A stretch of 64,000 bases of DNA from Roseiflexus sp. RS-1. Its GTDB lineage: Bacteria > Chloroflexota > Chloroflexia > Chloroflexales > Roseiflexaceae. The stretch is from NCBI RefSeq assembly GCF_000016665.1, contig NC_009523.1, positions 2,294,001 through 2,358,000 of the forward strand, read 5' to 3'. Below, piece by piece: positions 16,934 to 27,067 of the stretch (positions within the stretch are counted from its first letter, which is position 1; each line of letters starts with the position of its first letter). A program made the translations under genes and the position numbers. The notes beneath the pieces are model-generated. The model worked only from the letters and a program-made list of their open reading frames with translations, made no database searches and was not told the origin of the DNA.

Positions 16934-19262
16934 TTGGATGGATCATCTGCTGGCAAAGAGTAAGCGGTATGGCGGTGAGACGTTAGCCGGGCATACCTGG
17001 GATGTGCTCTGTCGGCTCGCCGACCTCTACCGCCTGCGCCCGCACCTCACAGACGATACGCGGCTCTGGCACTGTCTGTATTGGTCCGCATTTCTGCACG
17101 ATTTCGGCAAGGCGGCGCAGGGCTTTCAACGTCGGTTGCGTGGCGGTCCGAAATGGGCGCACCGCCACGAAGTGCTCTCGCTGGCGTTTGTTGATGCGAT
17201 TGCCCACGACCTGAATGAAGCAGAACAGCGCTGGGTGGTGGCGGCAATTGTCTCACACCACCGCGATGCAACCGAGATCGCCGAACTCTACCCCTCCGGT
17301 CTGCGCAGGGATCCGCTGATCGATCTCTGCAATGAACTTGATGCCGAAACAGTTGCCCATTTGCTGCGCTGGATCGCCGAATGCGCCAATCGGTGGCGCG
17401 ACCTGCTGGGGCTGACCGCAGACGTCGGTGCTATCGATCCGCAGCCGTGTTCGGTGGGCGCGCAACGGGTGCGGTACTGGTTACGGATGTACCACGACTG
17501 GGTTGACACCCTGGACGGCGAGGGGTCTGATGCCCGTCGCCCCGGCATTCTGCTACGCGGACTGATCACCAGCGCCGATCATATGGCCTCGGCGCATCTG
17601 CGTCGTCTGCCGCCGCCTATCCGCCTGTCGTGGCAGGATGTGGCCATGAGGTGCAATCTGTCGCCGGATCAGGTCTACCCGCATCAGCGCCAGAGCGCCG
17701 GGCAGAGCGCACAATCGGCGCTCCTGATGGTGCCGACGGGTAGCGGCAAGACCGAAGCGGCGCTCTCATGGGCGCTCGGCGACGGGCGCAACCCGCCGGC
17801 GCGCATTTTCTATACCTTGCCGTATCAGGCCAGCATGAATGCGATGTACGACCGGTTACGGCAGACCTTTGGCGATGATGTGGTCGGCCTGCAGCACGGT
17901 CGAGCGACACAGGCGCTCTACGCCAGGTTTCGCGAAGGCGATGAGTGGTCGGCGACTGCGGCACGGCGCGCGCAATGGGAAAAGAATCTCAATCTGTTGC
18001 ACGCCCGTCCGCTGAAGGTGCTCAGCCCCTACCAGTTGCTCAAAGCGCTCTTTCAGCTGCGCGGCTTTGAGGCGATGCTGACCGACTACGCGCATGCGGC
18101 GTTTATTTTCGACGAGATTCATGCCTACGAACCGGAGCGCCTGGCGCTCATAACCGGGCTGATGCGCTATCTGCGGGAACACTTTGCCGCCCGTTTCTTC
18201 GTCATGTCAGCAACGTTCCCTGAACTGATTCGCAGTCACCTGCGCACCGCCCTGGGCGATACGCCCCTGATCCGCGCAACTCCAGACATTTTTGACCGCT
18301 TCCGTCGTCATCAGTTGTGCCTGCGTGATGGGGAACTGACCGATCCGGCAACTATCACCGAGATCGTCGAAGCGGTGCGCAACGGCAAGCAGGTGCTGGT
18401 CTGCGCCAACACGGTGGCACGGGCGCAAATGGTGCGCGATCTTCTGACGCACGCCGGTCTGACCGATGAACACCTGATCCTGATCCATAGCCGCTTCACC
18501 TACGGCGACCGTAGCCGGCTTGAGCAGGCGATAGGCGCGCGCTGCCGCAGCAATAGCGCGAATCGATCACCGCTGGCGCTGGTTGCCACTCAGGTGGTTG
18601 AAGTCAGCCTCGACATTGATCTCGATGTGCTCTACAGCGATCCGGCGCCGCTCGAAGCGCTCCTGCAACGCTTCGGTCGGGTCAATCGCAAAGCGGCGAA
18701 AGGAATCTGCCCGGTCTACGTCTTCCGCCAGCCTGACGATGGACAGGGCGTGTACGGGCGCGACCGCGACCCGGAACGATCCGGTCGTATTGTGCGGGTA
18801 ACGCTCGCCGAACTCGAACAGCACGATGGCGCGATCATCGACGAAGCGACCATCAATGAATGGCTTGACCGGATCTACGCTGATCCCTTGTTGAATCAGC
18901 AATGGCGCGACGCCTATCAGCGGATGGCGCACCAGGTCGACCTGATCATTCAGGGGATCCGCCCGTTCCAGAGCGACGAACAGCGTGAAGACGAATTCGA
19001 GCGCATGTTCGATGGGGTCGATGTGGTGCCGCAATGCTTTGAACGCGACTACGTTCATCTGCTCGTCGAAGAGCGCTTTATCGAAGCGAATGACTATCTG
19101 GTGAGCATCAGCAAACAACGTTTTGCGATTCTGCGCAACCAGGGCAAACTGCGACCGGCGGAAGAGACCGATCAGCGACGTGTCTGGGTTGCGCAAACGC
19201 CCTATGATGCGCGGAATGGACTCTCGTTCGGTGACCGTGTGGTCGATATGGACTGGATTTGA
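16911..19262 (+). CDS. cas3: Cas3 helicase-nuclease (HD + DEIH helicase)
   Basis: A 783-aa single-chain Cas3. The N-terminal HD nuclease has GHTWDV near residue 27 and the catalytic HDFGKA near 63. The SF2 helicase follows, with Walker A VPTGSGKTEA near 275, DEIHAYEP near 400, motif III SATFPE, and the C-terminal motif LLQRFGRVNR. It degrades DNA recruited by I-B Cascade. Length and motif set are complete, so it should be active. It starts inside the end of cas5 and is followed by cas6 after 34 nt. Confidence 0.93.
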   Translation: MKPLPWPDWMDHLLAKSKRYGGETLAGHTWDVLCRLADLYRLRPHLTDDTRLWHCLYWSAFLHDFGKAAQGFQRRLRGGPKWAHRHEVLSLAFVDAIAHDLNEAEQRWVVAAIVSHHRDATEIAELYPSGLRRDPLIDLCNELDAETVAHLLRWIAECANRWRDLLGLTADVGAIDPQPCSVGAQRVRYWLRMYHDWVDTLDGEGSDARRPGILLRGLITSADHMASAHLRRLPPPIRLSWQDVAMRCNLSPDQVYPHQRQSAGQSAQSALLMVPTGSGKTEAALSWALGDGRNPPARIFYTLPYQASMNAMYDRLRQTFGDDVVGLQHGRATQALYARFREGDEWSATAARRAQWEKNLNLLHARPLKVLSPYQLLKALFQLRGFEAMLTDYAHAAFIFDEIHAYEPERLALITGLMRYLREHFAARFFVMSATFPELIRSHLRTALGDTPLIRATPDIFDRFRRHQLCLRDGELTDPATITEIVEAVRNGKQVLVCANTVARAQMVRDLLTHAGLTDEHLILIHSRFTYGDRSRLEQAIGARCRSNSANRSPLALVATQVVEVSLDIDLDVLYSDPAPLEALLQRFGRVNRKAAKGICPVYVFRQPDDGQGVYGRDRDPERSGRIVRVTLAELEQHDGAIIDEATINEWLDRIYADPLLNQQWRDAYQRMAHQVDLIIQGIRPFQSDEQREDEFERMFDGVDVVPQCFERDYVHLLVEERFIEANDYLVSISKQRFAILRNQGKLRPAEETDQRRVWVAQTPYDARNGLSFGDRVVDMDWI

Positions 19263-19296
19263 GATTGTATCAGTGTACATAACCCGGAGCCTGTCC

Positions 19297-20256
19297 ATGA
19301 GTCTGCTGACCCATCATTTACAGTTCACGATGGTTGCTGCAACGCCGCTGGAACTGGGCGACAACGCTGGTTCGGCGGTGCGCGGCGCGCTGGTGAATGC
19401 GCTGCTGGATCGCTTCTGTGCCAACAAAGACGCACCCACCTGCGTCGATTGTCCACTCTTCAACGTCTGCCCGGTGGCAGCGCTGGTAGCGCCTATGCGT
19501 GAAACCGGCGAAACCGGCGGGGATCAGCGCCCGCGTCCCTACGTCACCCGCCCGCCGCAGCCGCGCCGCTACGCCCCCGACGAGACACTGACATTCGGGT
19601 TGGGACTGTTCGGGCATGCCGCCGAACTCTTCCCCTACGTCGTCATAGCAGCCCAGGGGATCGAACGCCAGGGGCTGGGGCGACGGTTGCAGGAACAGAA
19701 CGGGCGGCGCGGCAGGGTGCGTCTCCTGGCGATCCATGCTGTCAACCCGCTGACCGGCGACAGACAACCGCTGTTCCAGGCTGATCAGCGACAGGTTCAG
19801 GTTCCCGGCATTCCCATCGGACCGGCGGAGGTTGCCGCGTTTGCCGCCACCCTGCCCGAAAACCGTCTCACCCTGCGCTTCCTGACACCGATGCGCCTGA
19901 TCGATAAGGGGGGCCTGGTGAAACGCCCGGCGCTGCGTCCGCTCATCCAGCGGCTCGGCATCCGCCTCACCGACCTGGCGGCAGCCTATGGCGACGGTCC
20001 GCTTCCCGCCGCCGACGCGCGCGCGCTCCTGCCGCTCGCCGAAAGCGCCACCCTGGAATACGACAATACCCGCTGGATCGATATTACCAGCTACTCGCGA
20101 CGATCCGGCGAACGCACCCCAATCGGCGGCATGGTTGGCGAAGCCGTGTTCACCGGCAACCTGGGACCCCTGCGCGAAATCCTGGTCTGGGGCAGCCTGG
20201 TGCACGTCGGCAAAAACGCCGTCAAAGGCGATGGCTGGTATGTGGTTGAAGGTTGA
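19297..20256 (+). CDS. cas6: Cas6 crRNA-processing endoribonuclease
   Basis: A 319-aa protein beginning MSLLTHHLQFTMVAATPLEL, with a four-Cys segment (CVDCPLFNVC) and a C-terminal Cas6-like RAMP region that includes GMVGEAVFTGNLGPLREIL and WGSLVHVGKNAVKGDGWYV. It would cut each repeat just 3' of the hairpin, leaving an 8-nt ACTGAAAC handle. The start at 19297 fits the spacing after cas3. The last codons (GTT GAA GGT TGA) are the first units of the GGTTGAA heptamer tract, so the present stop codon is created by repeat DNA. It is the only cas6 in the window and probably serves the type III system too. Confidence 0.82.
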   Translation: MSLLTHHLQFTMVAATPLELGDNAGSAVRGALVNALLDRFCANKDAPTCVDCPLFNVCPVAALVAPMRETGETGGDQRPRPYVTRPPQPRRYAPDETLTFGLGLFGHAAELFPYVVIAAQGIERQGLGRRLQEQNGRRGRVRLLAIHAVNPLTGDRQPLFQADQRQVQVPGIPIGPAEVAAFAATLPENRLTLRFLTPMRLIDKGGLVKRPALRPLIQRLGIRLTDLAAAYGDGPLPAADARALLPLAESATLEYDNTRWIDITSYSRRSGERTPIGGMVGEAVFTGNLGPLREILVWGSLVHVGKNAVKGDGWYVVEG

Positions 20257-20518
20257 AGGTTGAAGGTTGAAGGTTGAAGGTTGAAGGTTGAACGTGGGAA
20301 GGTTGAAGGTTGAAGGTTGAACGTGGGAAGGTTGAACGTTTTCGATTCCCGGTTCTTGGTTCCTGGTTCTCGGTTCTTGGTTCCTGGTTCCTGGTTCTTG
20401 GTTCTCGGTTCCTGGTTCCTGGTTCCTGGTTCCTGGTTCCTGGTTCTCGGTTCTCGGTTCCTGGTTCTCGGTTCTCGGTTCTTGGTTCTTGGTTCTCGGT
20501 TCTCGGTTCTTGGTTCTT
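20244..20518. repeat. Heptanucleotide tandem repeats between cas6 and cas1
   Basis: Seven GGTTGAA units start at 20244, followed by CGTGGGAA interruptions with more GGTTGAA units. From 20351 to 20518 there are 24 uninterrupted GGTTCNN units (CTT, CCT or CTC endings). The tract fills nearly all of the gap between cas6 and cas1 and stays open in the cas1 frame. Strict 7-bp periodicity with drifting last bases resembles the short tandem heptamers known from cyanobacteria. Its function is unknown. Confidence 0.9.
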
Positions 20519-20535
20519 ATCAGGGAGCAACGTTC

Positions 20536-21549
20536 ATGCATCTCATCGTTGACCAGTACGGCGTGTTCGTTTCCAAGCACCAGGGGCGCATTCGCGTTGT
20601 GAAGGACAAAGAACGCCTGGCAGAGGTTCCGATCCTCCACCTGGAGCAAATCATGATCTGTGGCGACGGCATCGGTCTCAGCAGCGATGTCGTGCGCGTA
20701 TGCGCAGAGGAAGGCATCCCCATCCATTTTGTTGACAGCATCGGCAACGACTACGGCGCCCTGATGCACGGCGGCATTACCGGCATGGCGCTCACCCGAC
20801 GCGCACAGTTGCGCGCCGGCGACGATGAGCGTGGTCTGATGCTGGCGCAGGCATTCGCAAGCGGCAAAATCCAGAGTCAGGCCAACCTGCTGCGCTACGC
20901 CGCCAAAAACCGCAAGGAGAGCGACCCGGACCTGCACCACGACCTGATGCGCACCGCAACTGAAATTCTCGACACGCTGCCGTCGGTGCGCGCTATGCGC
21001 GGCGTGCTCACCGAAGAAACCCGCGCAGCGCTGATGGGGTTCGAGGGGATGTCCAGCGCGCGCTACTGGGCAGCCGTGGCGCGCATCATCCCCGACGACC
21101 TCGCCTGGCCCGGACGCGAGACGCGCGGTGCGCGCGACCGGTTCAACCAGGCGCTCAATTATGGGTATGGCATCCTGCAAACGCAGGTGCGCACCGCTCT
21201 GATCCTGGCCGGGCTTGATCCACACGCCGGGTTTCTCCACGCCGACCGCCCTGGCAAGCCGAGTCTCACGCTCGACCTGATCGAAGAGTTTCGCCAGGCT
21301 GTCGTTGACCGCACCCTGATCGGGCTGGTCAACCGTCAGGTCGAGATCGGTCAGGGTGACGACGGTTTGCTCGATGCAGCGACACGCAAACGCATCGCCG
21401 AGAAGATTCTTGAGCGACTGGACAGCACCGAGCCGTATGAAGGCAAACGGCAGCCGCTGCGCCACATTCTTCAGTGCCAGGCGCGGCATATTGCCACATT
21501 CGTGCGTGGAGAACGCCCAACCTACGAACCGTTCGTGATGGGATGGTGA
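20536..21549 (+). CDS. cas1: Cas1 integrase
   Basis: A 337-aa Cas1 that inserts new spacers at the leader end of the array. The metal-binding residues are visible: E170 in GFEGMSSARYW, H235 in GFLHADRPG, and D247-x-x-E250 in DLIEEFR. ATG at 20536 is chosen because AGGGAG (20522-20527) lies 8 nt upstream and the protein starts with the normal MHLIVDQYGVFV; the frame is also open through the heptamer repeats upstream, but that is low-complexity read-through. cas2 follows after 4 nt. Confidence 0.95.
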   Translation: MHLIVDQYGVFVSKHQGRIRVVKDKERLAEVPILHLEQIMICGDGIGLSSDVVRVCAEEGIPIHFVDSIGNDYGALMHGGITGMALTRRAQLRAGDDERGLMLAQAFASGKIQSQANLLRYAAKNRKESDPDLHHDLMRTATEILDTLPSVRAMRGVLTEETRAALMGFEGMSSARYWAAVARIIPDDLAWPGRETRGARDRFNQALNYGYGILQTQVRTALILAGLDPHAGFLHADRPGKPSLTLDLIEEFRQAVVDRTLIGLVNRQVEIGQGDDGLLDAATRKRIAEKILERLDSTEPYEGKRQPLRHILQCQARHIATFVRGERPTYEPFVMGW

Positions 21550-21553
21550 GACC

Positions 21554-21808
21554 ATGCGTTGCCTGCTGATCTACGACATTCCCGACGACCGTGTGCGGCA
21601 AAAGATCGCCGACGCCTGTCTCGACTACGGGCTGCAACGGATTCAATACAGCGCATTTGCAGGCAACCTGAGCCGCACCCACCAGCGCGAACTGATGACC
21701 GAAGTCAGGCGGCGGTTGGGCAAACACGCTGGCAACATCCAGCTCTTCACCTTTCCGGACGACATCTGGAACGCGCGACGTACTATCGAACAGGGGGAAG
21801 AATCATGA
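21554..21808 (+). CDS. cas2: Cas2, spacer-acquisition complex subunit
   Basis: An 84-aa ferredoxin-fold protein, MRCLLIYDIPDDRVRQKIA, with the typical LLIYDIPDD first strand and a later NIQLFTFPDDIWNAR. It bridges two Cas1 dimers in the integration complex. It is encoded 4 nt after cas1, and its stop overlaps the cas4 start (ATGA), so the three adaptation genes are coupled. Confidence 0.95.
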   Translation: MRCLLIYDIPDDRVRQKIADACLDYGLQRIQYSAFAGNLSRTHQRELMTEVRRRLGKHAGNIQLFTFPDDIWNARRTIEQGEES

Positions 21809-22401
21809 GTGACTCAACCTTCGAGGTGACCGACCTCCGTCAATGGGCGTACTGTCCACGAGTGGTCTACTACCAATACTGCCTGCCTGACATTCGTCCG
21901 GTCACAAAACTGATGGAAGCCGGGCAGGAAGAGCACCGGGCGGAAAGCGGGCGTGAAGAGCGGCGTTCACTCCGCACCTACGGCTTGAAAACCGGCGAAC
22001 GCTTTTTCGATGTGCCCCTGCGGTCGGAGACGCTCGGACTGCGCGGGCGCGTCGATCTGGTCATCGCCATTCCCGACCGCCGTCAGGCGACCGAGATCGT
22101 CGTGGTGGAGTACAAAAGCACCGAAGGCAAGGCGGGTCCGCATGTCAAACTGCAACTGACCGCCTATGCGCTCATGATCGAAGAAGCGTGGGGTATTCCG
22201 GTCAAACGCGGCTTCATCTACCACATGCCGGAGCGCAAAGCCGAAGCAGTGACCATCAGCGCAGCATTGCGCACGCGCGTCAAAGAGACCGTTGCCGCCA
22301 TCCGCGCCACCGTCGACCATGAGCGCATGCCGCCGCCGCCGGCATCGCGGCGGCAGTGCGCCGTCTGTGAATTTCGCCGGTTCTGCAACGACGTGGTGTG
22401 A
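21805..22401 (+). CDS. cas4: Cas4 RecB-like nuclease
   Basis: A 198-aa Cas4 expected to trim prespacers and enforce PAM selection. It has the N-terminal iron-sulfur Cys (WAYCPRVVYYQYC), the RecB nuclease residues in LRGRVDLVI and VVEYKS, and the C-terminal CAVCEFRRFC cluster. The start overlaps the cas2 stop by 4 nt. It is the last cas gene before the leader. Confidence 0.94.
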   Translation: MSDSTFEVTDLRQWAYCPRVVYYQYCLPDIRPVTKLMEAGQEEHRAESGREERRSLRTYGLKTGERFFDVPLRSETLGLRGRVDLVIAIPDRRQATEIVVVEYKSTEGKAGPHVKLQLTAYALMIEEAWGIPVKRGFIYHMPERKAEAVTISAALRTRVKETVAAIRATVDHERMPPPPASRRQCAVCEFRRFCNDVV

Positions 22402-22715
22402 TGGCACATGCGTTCGACGCCCGATCCCCGATTCTGGGGCATTATCGGCGTCGTTTTCGCAACCCGTCCATCGTGGGGTCAAAACAGCAGATCTTCTGAT
22501 CAAGGTGTCAACCGTTTTTTCAACGTTTTGCTCATTGGAAAGGGAAGCAGCGTGTTTCGCAACTTGACGCGGTTCTGGCGCAAAAATCGAGTTGCGAAAC
22601 GCGCCCGTCCATGCTAAGATACGAGTGTTGAGATGAAACACCAGGAAGGCTCAGGAGCGACGAAGTGCAGTTATTGGGGTCTGGAACACAGGTGCGGAAG
22701 AGAGTGGAAGTCGGG
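22402..22715 (+). promoter_or_regulatory. CRISPR leader with promoter and 11-bp inverted repeat
   Basis: The 314-nt region between cas4 and repeat 1. A good promoter reads TTGCGA (22592-22597), 17 nt, TAAGAT (22615-22620), pointing into the array. A perfect inverted repeat GTTTCGCAACT (22554-22564) and AGTTGCGAAAC (22590-22600) overlaps the -35 box, so a bound protein could control array transcription or bend the leader. No ORF is convincing here. Confidence 0.7.
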
Positions 22716-25700
22716 ATTTCGGCAATTTCGACTCGTTGAAGAGTACTGAAACACGACATATTACGGGAGACGTGCATTCCCGCGGAATAATTTCGGCAAT
22801 TTCGACTCGTTGAAGAGTACTGAAACAGACGTTGACGCCATCAAACCATCGGATTTCAACGTATTTCGGCAATTTCGACTCGTTGAAGAGTACTGAAACT
22901 CGGAAAAATCCCGACGTTGTGCAGCACAAACTGCAATTTCGGCAATTTCGACTCGTTGAAGAGTACTGAAACCCGACCGGAGCCAGTCCGGTTCGGGGAG
23001 ATGTGTGGCAAATTTCGGCAATTTCGACTCGTTGAAGAGTACTGAAACTTCGCGCGGGAAACGCGGAAGTCGTTCTCCAGTTCGATTTCGGCAATTTCGA
23101 CTCGTTGAAGAGTACTGAAACCACGTTGAAGCAGTAGGCGTCGCCGGACGGCGTTGCGATTTCGGCAATTTCGACTCGTTGAAGAGTACTGAAACAGCGC
23201 GGCGTGGATCAACAGGCGGTTCCGGTCAACGATTTCGGCAATTTCGACTCGTTGAAGAGTACTGAAACCAGACGACACGGCCACCACACCGCGCTTGGAC
23301 AAAATTTCGGCAATTTCGACTCGTTGAAGAGTACTGAAACACAATGTGTTACCCTCACCTTTGTGGGGTACAACATATTTCGGCAATTTCGACTCGTTGA
23401 AGAGTACTGAAACATCACACGCAGCAGATCGAGCCACTGGCCGCCGCCACGATTTCGGCAATTTCGACTCGTTGAAGAGTACTGAAACAAAGTTCGTATC
23501 TTGGCAGTTTGCGTCGCATTGTAATTTCGGCAATTTCGACTCGTTGAAGAGTACTGAAACACCGGCAAGCGGCTGGAGTGGCGGATGAACTTGTCAACAT
23601 TTCGGCAATTTCGACTCGTTGAAGAGTACTGAAACATACTCGAAGATGCGTTCGTCTTCGAGTTCGAGGTAATTTCGGCAATTTCGACTCGTTGAAGAGT
23701 ACTGAAACCTCTTACCCGGGTGGTCAAGCCGCGCCGGTTTCCGCATTTCGGCAATTTCGACTCGTTGAAGAGTACTGAAACTCGCTGCGCCGCCTCATCG
23801 AGGTCGGCGTACTCGAAATTTCGGCAATTTCGACTCGTTGAAGAGTACTGAAACGATCCAGGCGGGCGTCGAGGCGCAACTGCGCATCAATTTCGGCAAT
23901 TTCGACTCGTTGAAGAGTACTGAAACCGCAGAATTGTTCTACCGCCGGTTTCTGCCGGACGATTTCGGCAATTTCGACTCGTTGAAGAGTACTGAAACTC
24001 TGTGCGATCAGGCGCTCGTAGGGCAGACCGAACGATTTCGGCAATTTCGACTCGTTGAAGAGTACTGAAACTTCGACCGGCTGATGCTGAAACGTCAGCG
24101 TTGTCGGATTTCGGCAATTTCGACTCGTTGAAGAGTACTGAAACGCGCGTGTTGTCGGTGGGGCATCGCGTCTCGCTGGTATTTCGGCAATTTCGACTCG
24201 TTGAAGAGTACTGAAACGCGCGTTGGTGGACGGCAGCCAGGACGCGCCGGCGATTTCGGCAATTTCGACTCGTTGAAGAGTACTGAAACCTGTGCGCGGC
24301 GGGATGAGACCCGCTTGTTCTAGTATTTCGGCAATTTCGACTCGTTGAAGAGTACTGAAACGAATGCCCAACGCCCGCGCTTTGCTGACGAGTGCGATTT
24401 CGGCAATTTCGACTCGTTGAAGAGTACTGAAACATGGACGGATCGGCGCGGTACTCGTGGACGAGCTGCAATTTCGGCAATTTCGACTCGTTGAAGAGTA
24501 CTGAAACGTATTTCGGCTTTACTGGTCTCTTACCGGCGGCGTCCATTTCGGCAATTTCGACTCGTTGAAGAGTACTGAAACGTCGTGCGCACGTTTGTGT
24601 GTCAGGGAGACTCGTATATTTCGGCAATTTCGACTCGTTGAAGAGTACTGAAACTCTCGATAAGTTTGTGGTTGCTCACCACATTCATTATTTCGGCAAT
24701 TTCGACTCGTTGAAGAGTACTGAAACCTCAGTACGTTCAATCGCCGCATTGCGATAGAGATAGATTTCGGCAATTTCGACTCGTTGAAGAGTACTGAAAC
24801 GTGTGTAGTAGCGCTTGCGCGCGGTTATCTCAATGATTTCGGCAATTTCGACTCGTTGAAGAGTACTGAAACCGCTTCCGCCTTCTTGATTACCGCGCCC
24901 GCAATCGATTTCGGCAATTTCGACTCGTTGAAGAGTACTGAAACTCGCGGCAGAGGCAGCATCTCGCCGAAGGCGGCGAAGATTTCGGCAATTTCGACTC
25001 GTTGAAGAGTACTGAAACGCAAACTCGCGCAGCGCCCAGGCGAGGATGACGACGATTTCGGCAATTTCGACTCGTTGAAGAGTACTGAAACAGGAGCAGG
25101 CGGCGTCTCCCTCCTCTTCGAGGCGGAATTTCGGCAATTTCGACTCGTTGAAGAGTACTGAAACATCGGATATGGGAAGGCGTTAGGAACTGGGACGGTA
25201 AATTTCGGCAATTTCGACTCGTTGAAGAGTACTGAAACGTCGGTGCGCTCCGATGCGTACCCGACGACGATTATCATTTCGGCAATTTCGACTCGTTGAA
25301 GAGTACTGAAACCGTAGCGGAGAATGCGATACTGAATATCGCTGTCTGATTTCGGCAATTTCGACTCGTTGAAGAGTACTGAAACTCCTCATACTGACTC
25401 AACCACTCGTCAAGTTCCAGCAATTTCGGCAATTTCGACTCGTTGAAGAGTACTGAAACGCACGCGGACGAAGGCGTGCGCAGCACATCGAATAATTTCG
25501 GCAATTTCGACTCGTTGAAGAGTACTGAAACTCACGCCGTCGGCGACGTGGATGCCGGGGAATGGAGATTTCGGCAATTTCGACTCGTTGAAGAGTACTG
25601 AAACTACGTCGGGATTGTCAAGCGACGCGCCGCGTCAACGAATTTCGGCAATTTCGACTCGTTGAAGAGTACTGAAACGTCGAAGGTGACGACCTCGTAG

Positions 25701-26561
25701 TTGGTGTCACCGGTGAATTTCGGCAATTTCGACTCGTTGAAGAGTACTGAAACGTCACTTCCGCGCCGATTTTCTCATCAAACCACGTGCATTTCGGCAA
25801 TTTCGACTCGTTGAAGAGTACTGAAACTCCGTCGTACAGCCGGTAGAATACCCGTTCGTCCGTATTTCGGCAATTTCGACTCGTTGAAGAGTACTGAAAC
25901 TTCTTATTATACCGGAAACGCCCCGCTTTTTCGTACAATTTCGGCAATTTCGACTCGTTGAAGAGTACTGAAACCGAGTACGACATCTCAGAAAGGACGG
26001 TACGAATTGAATTTCGGCAATTTCGACTCGTTGAAGAGTACTGAAACTTCAGCCTCGTCCGCCAGTTCGTTCCAGCGGGTTGCGATTTCGGCAATTTCGA
26101 CTCGTTGAAGAGTACTGAAACGCTGCGTGTGGGCGCTGGCGAGGTAGAAAGGATTTGATTTCGGCAATTTCGACTCGTTGAAGAGTACTGAAACAGGGGA
26201 GGAAGGTAGTCTATGAACACCATCTCTTGATTTCGGCAATTTCGACTCGTTGAAGAGTACTGAAACGGCGACGACAGTGATTATACGGTTATCGAGATTG
26301 TCGCATTTCGGCAATTTCGACTCGTTGAAGAGTACTGAAACGCCAGAAACCCGCAGCGACTCGCTTGCGCGCCAAAATTTCGGCAATTTCGACTCGTTGA
26401 AGAGTACTGAAACGATCTATAGCCGCGATAGCCGTACAGCGCATACGGTATTTCGGCAATTTCGACTCGTTGAAGAGTACTGAAACTGCAGCGACGTCGC
26501 ATCACCTGAACCACCTGCAACATTTCGGCAATTTCGACTCGTTGAAGAGTACTAGACTTCA

Positions 26562-27026
26562 TCAAGATTCGTTTTGATTTTTGGACTGCTTTTTGCGTTT
26601 CAGCCAAATTCGGAAGTTATGCAGCCCGCAACATGTTTCCATGACCATATCCCGAAATTCGGAACAACTGAAGCGGATAATGTCGTGAATGATTCGATAC
26701 CGCTTGATATCGCCGATAACATGTTCAATACGAACGCGAACGGATGAGATACGCCGGTTTTCCTCCTTTTCCTGCGGCGTGAGGGTTCCATTGCGCGGCT
26801 TCTTCTTTGGCTGCATAATCTGGACGCCAGGCAGGGTAAATCCTTGAAATCCGGCGTCTTGATAGAGAATGCTCGCGTTTGGAAGGGTGTATCCCGCTTC
26901 ATCCGCAATACATTTATCGTGGACCCTTCCTTCGTAGGTGTCACTCAAAAAGTGAATAGAGCCAAACTCATCAATGATGAGAACGTTCTTAAGCGTATGT
27001 CGTTTCTTCTTACCGCTGTAATACAA
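26562..27026 (-). CDS. IS5-like transposase, downstream catalytic frame (orfB)
   Basis: The catalytic frame reads upstream of 27026 into the frameshift site, giving HDGVERPIRRPSDKVDREL before YYSGKKKRHTLKN, so no separate start is needed. The DDE residues are visible: D in HDGVERP, D in YQDAGFQGF, and E in RVRIEHVIGDIKR. The stop lies 8 bp inside the left IS end. All active-site residues are present, so the transposase may be functional if frameshifting occurs. Confidence 0.8.
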   Translation of the reverse strand: MYYSGKKKRHTLKNVLIIDEFGSIHFLSDTYEGRVHDKCIADEAGYTLPNASILYQDAGFQGFTLPGVQIMQPKKKPRNGTLTPQEKEENRRISSVRVRIEHVIGDIKRYRIIHDIIRFSCSEFRDMVMETCCGLHNFRIWLKRKKQSKNQNES

Positions 27027-27067
27027 CTCCCGGTCGACTTTGTCGCTTGGACGGCGAATGGGACGTT

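Noticed and set aside
19318-21555. A 745-codon open frame on the minus strand opposite cas6 and cas1
   Set aside because: It contains the translated heptamer repeats and has no recognisable domain; cas6 and cas1 on the other strand are certain.
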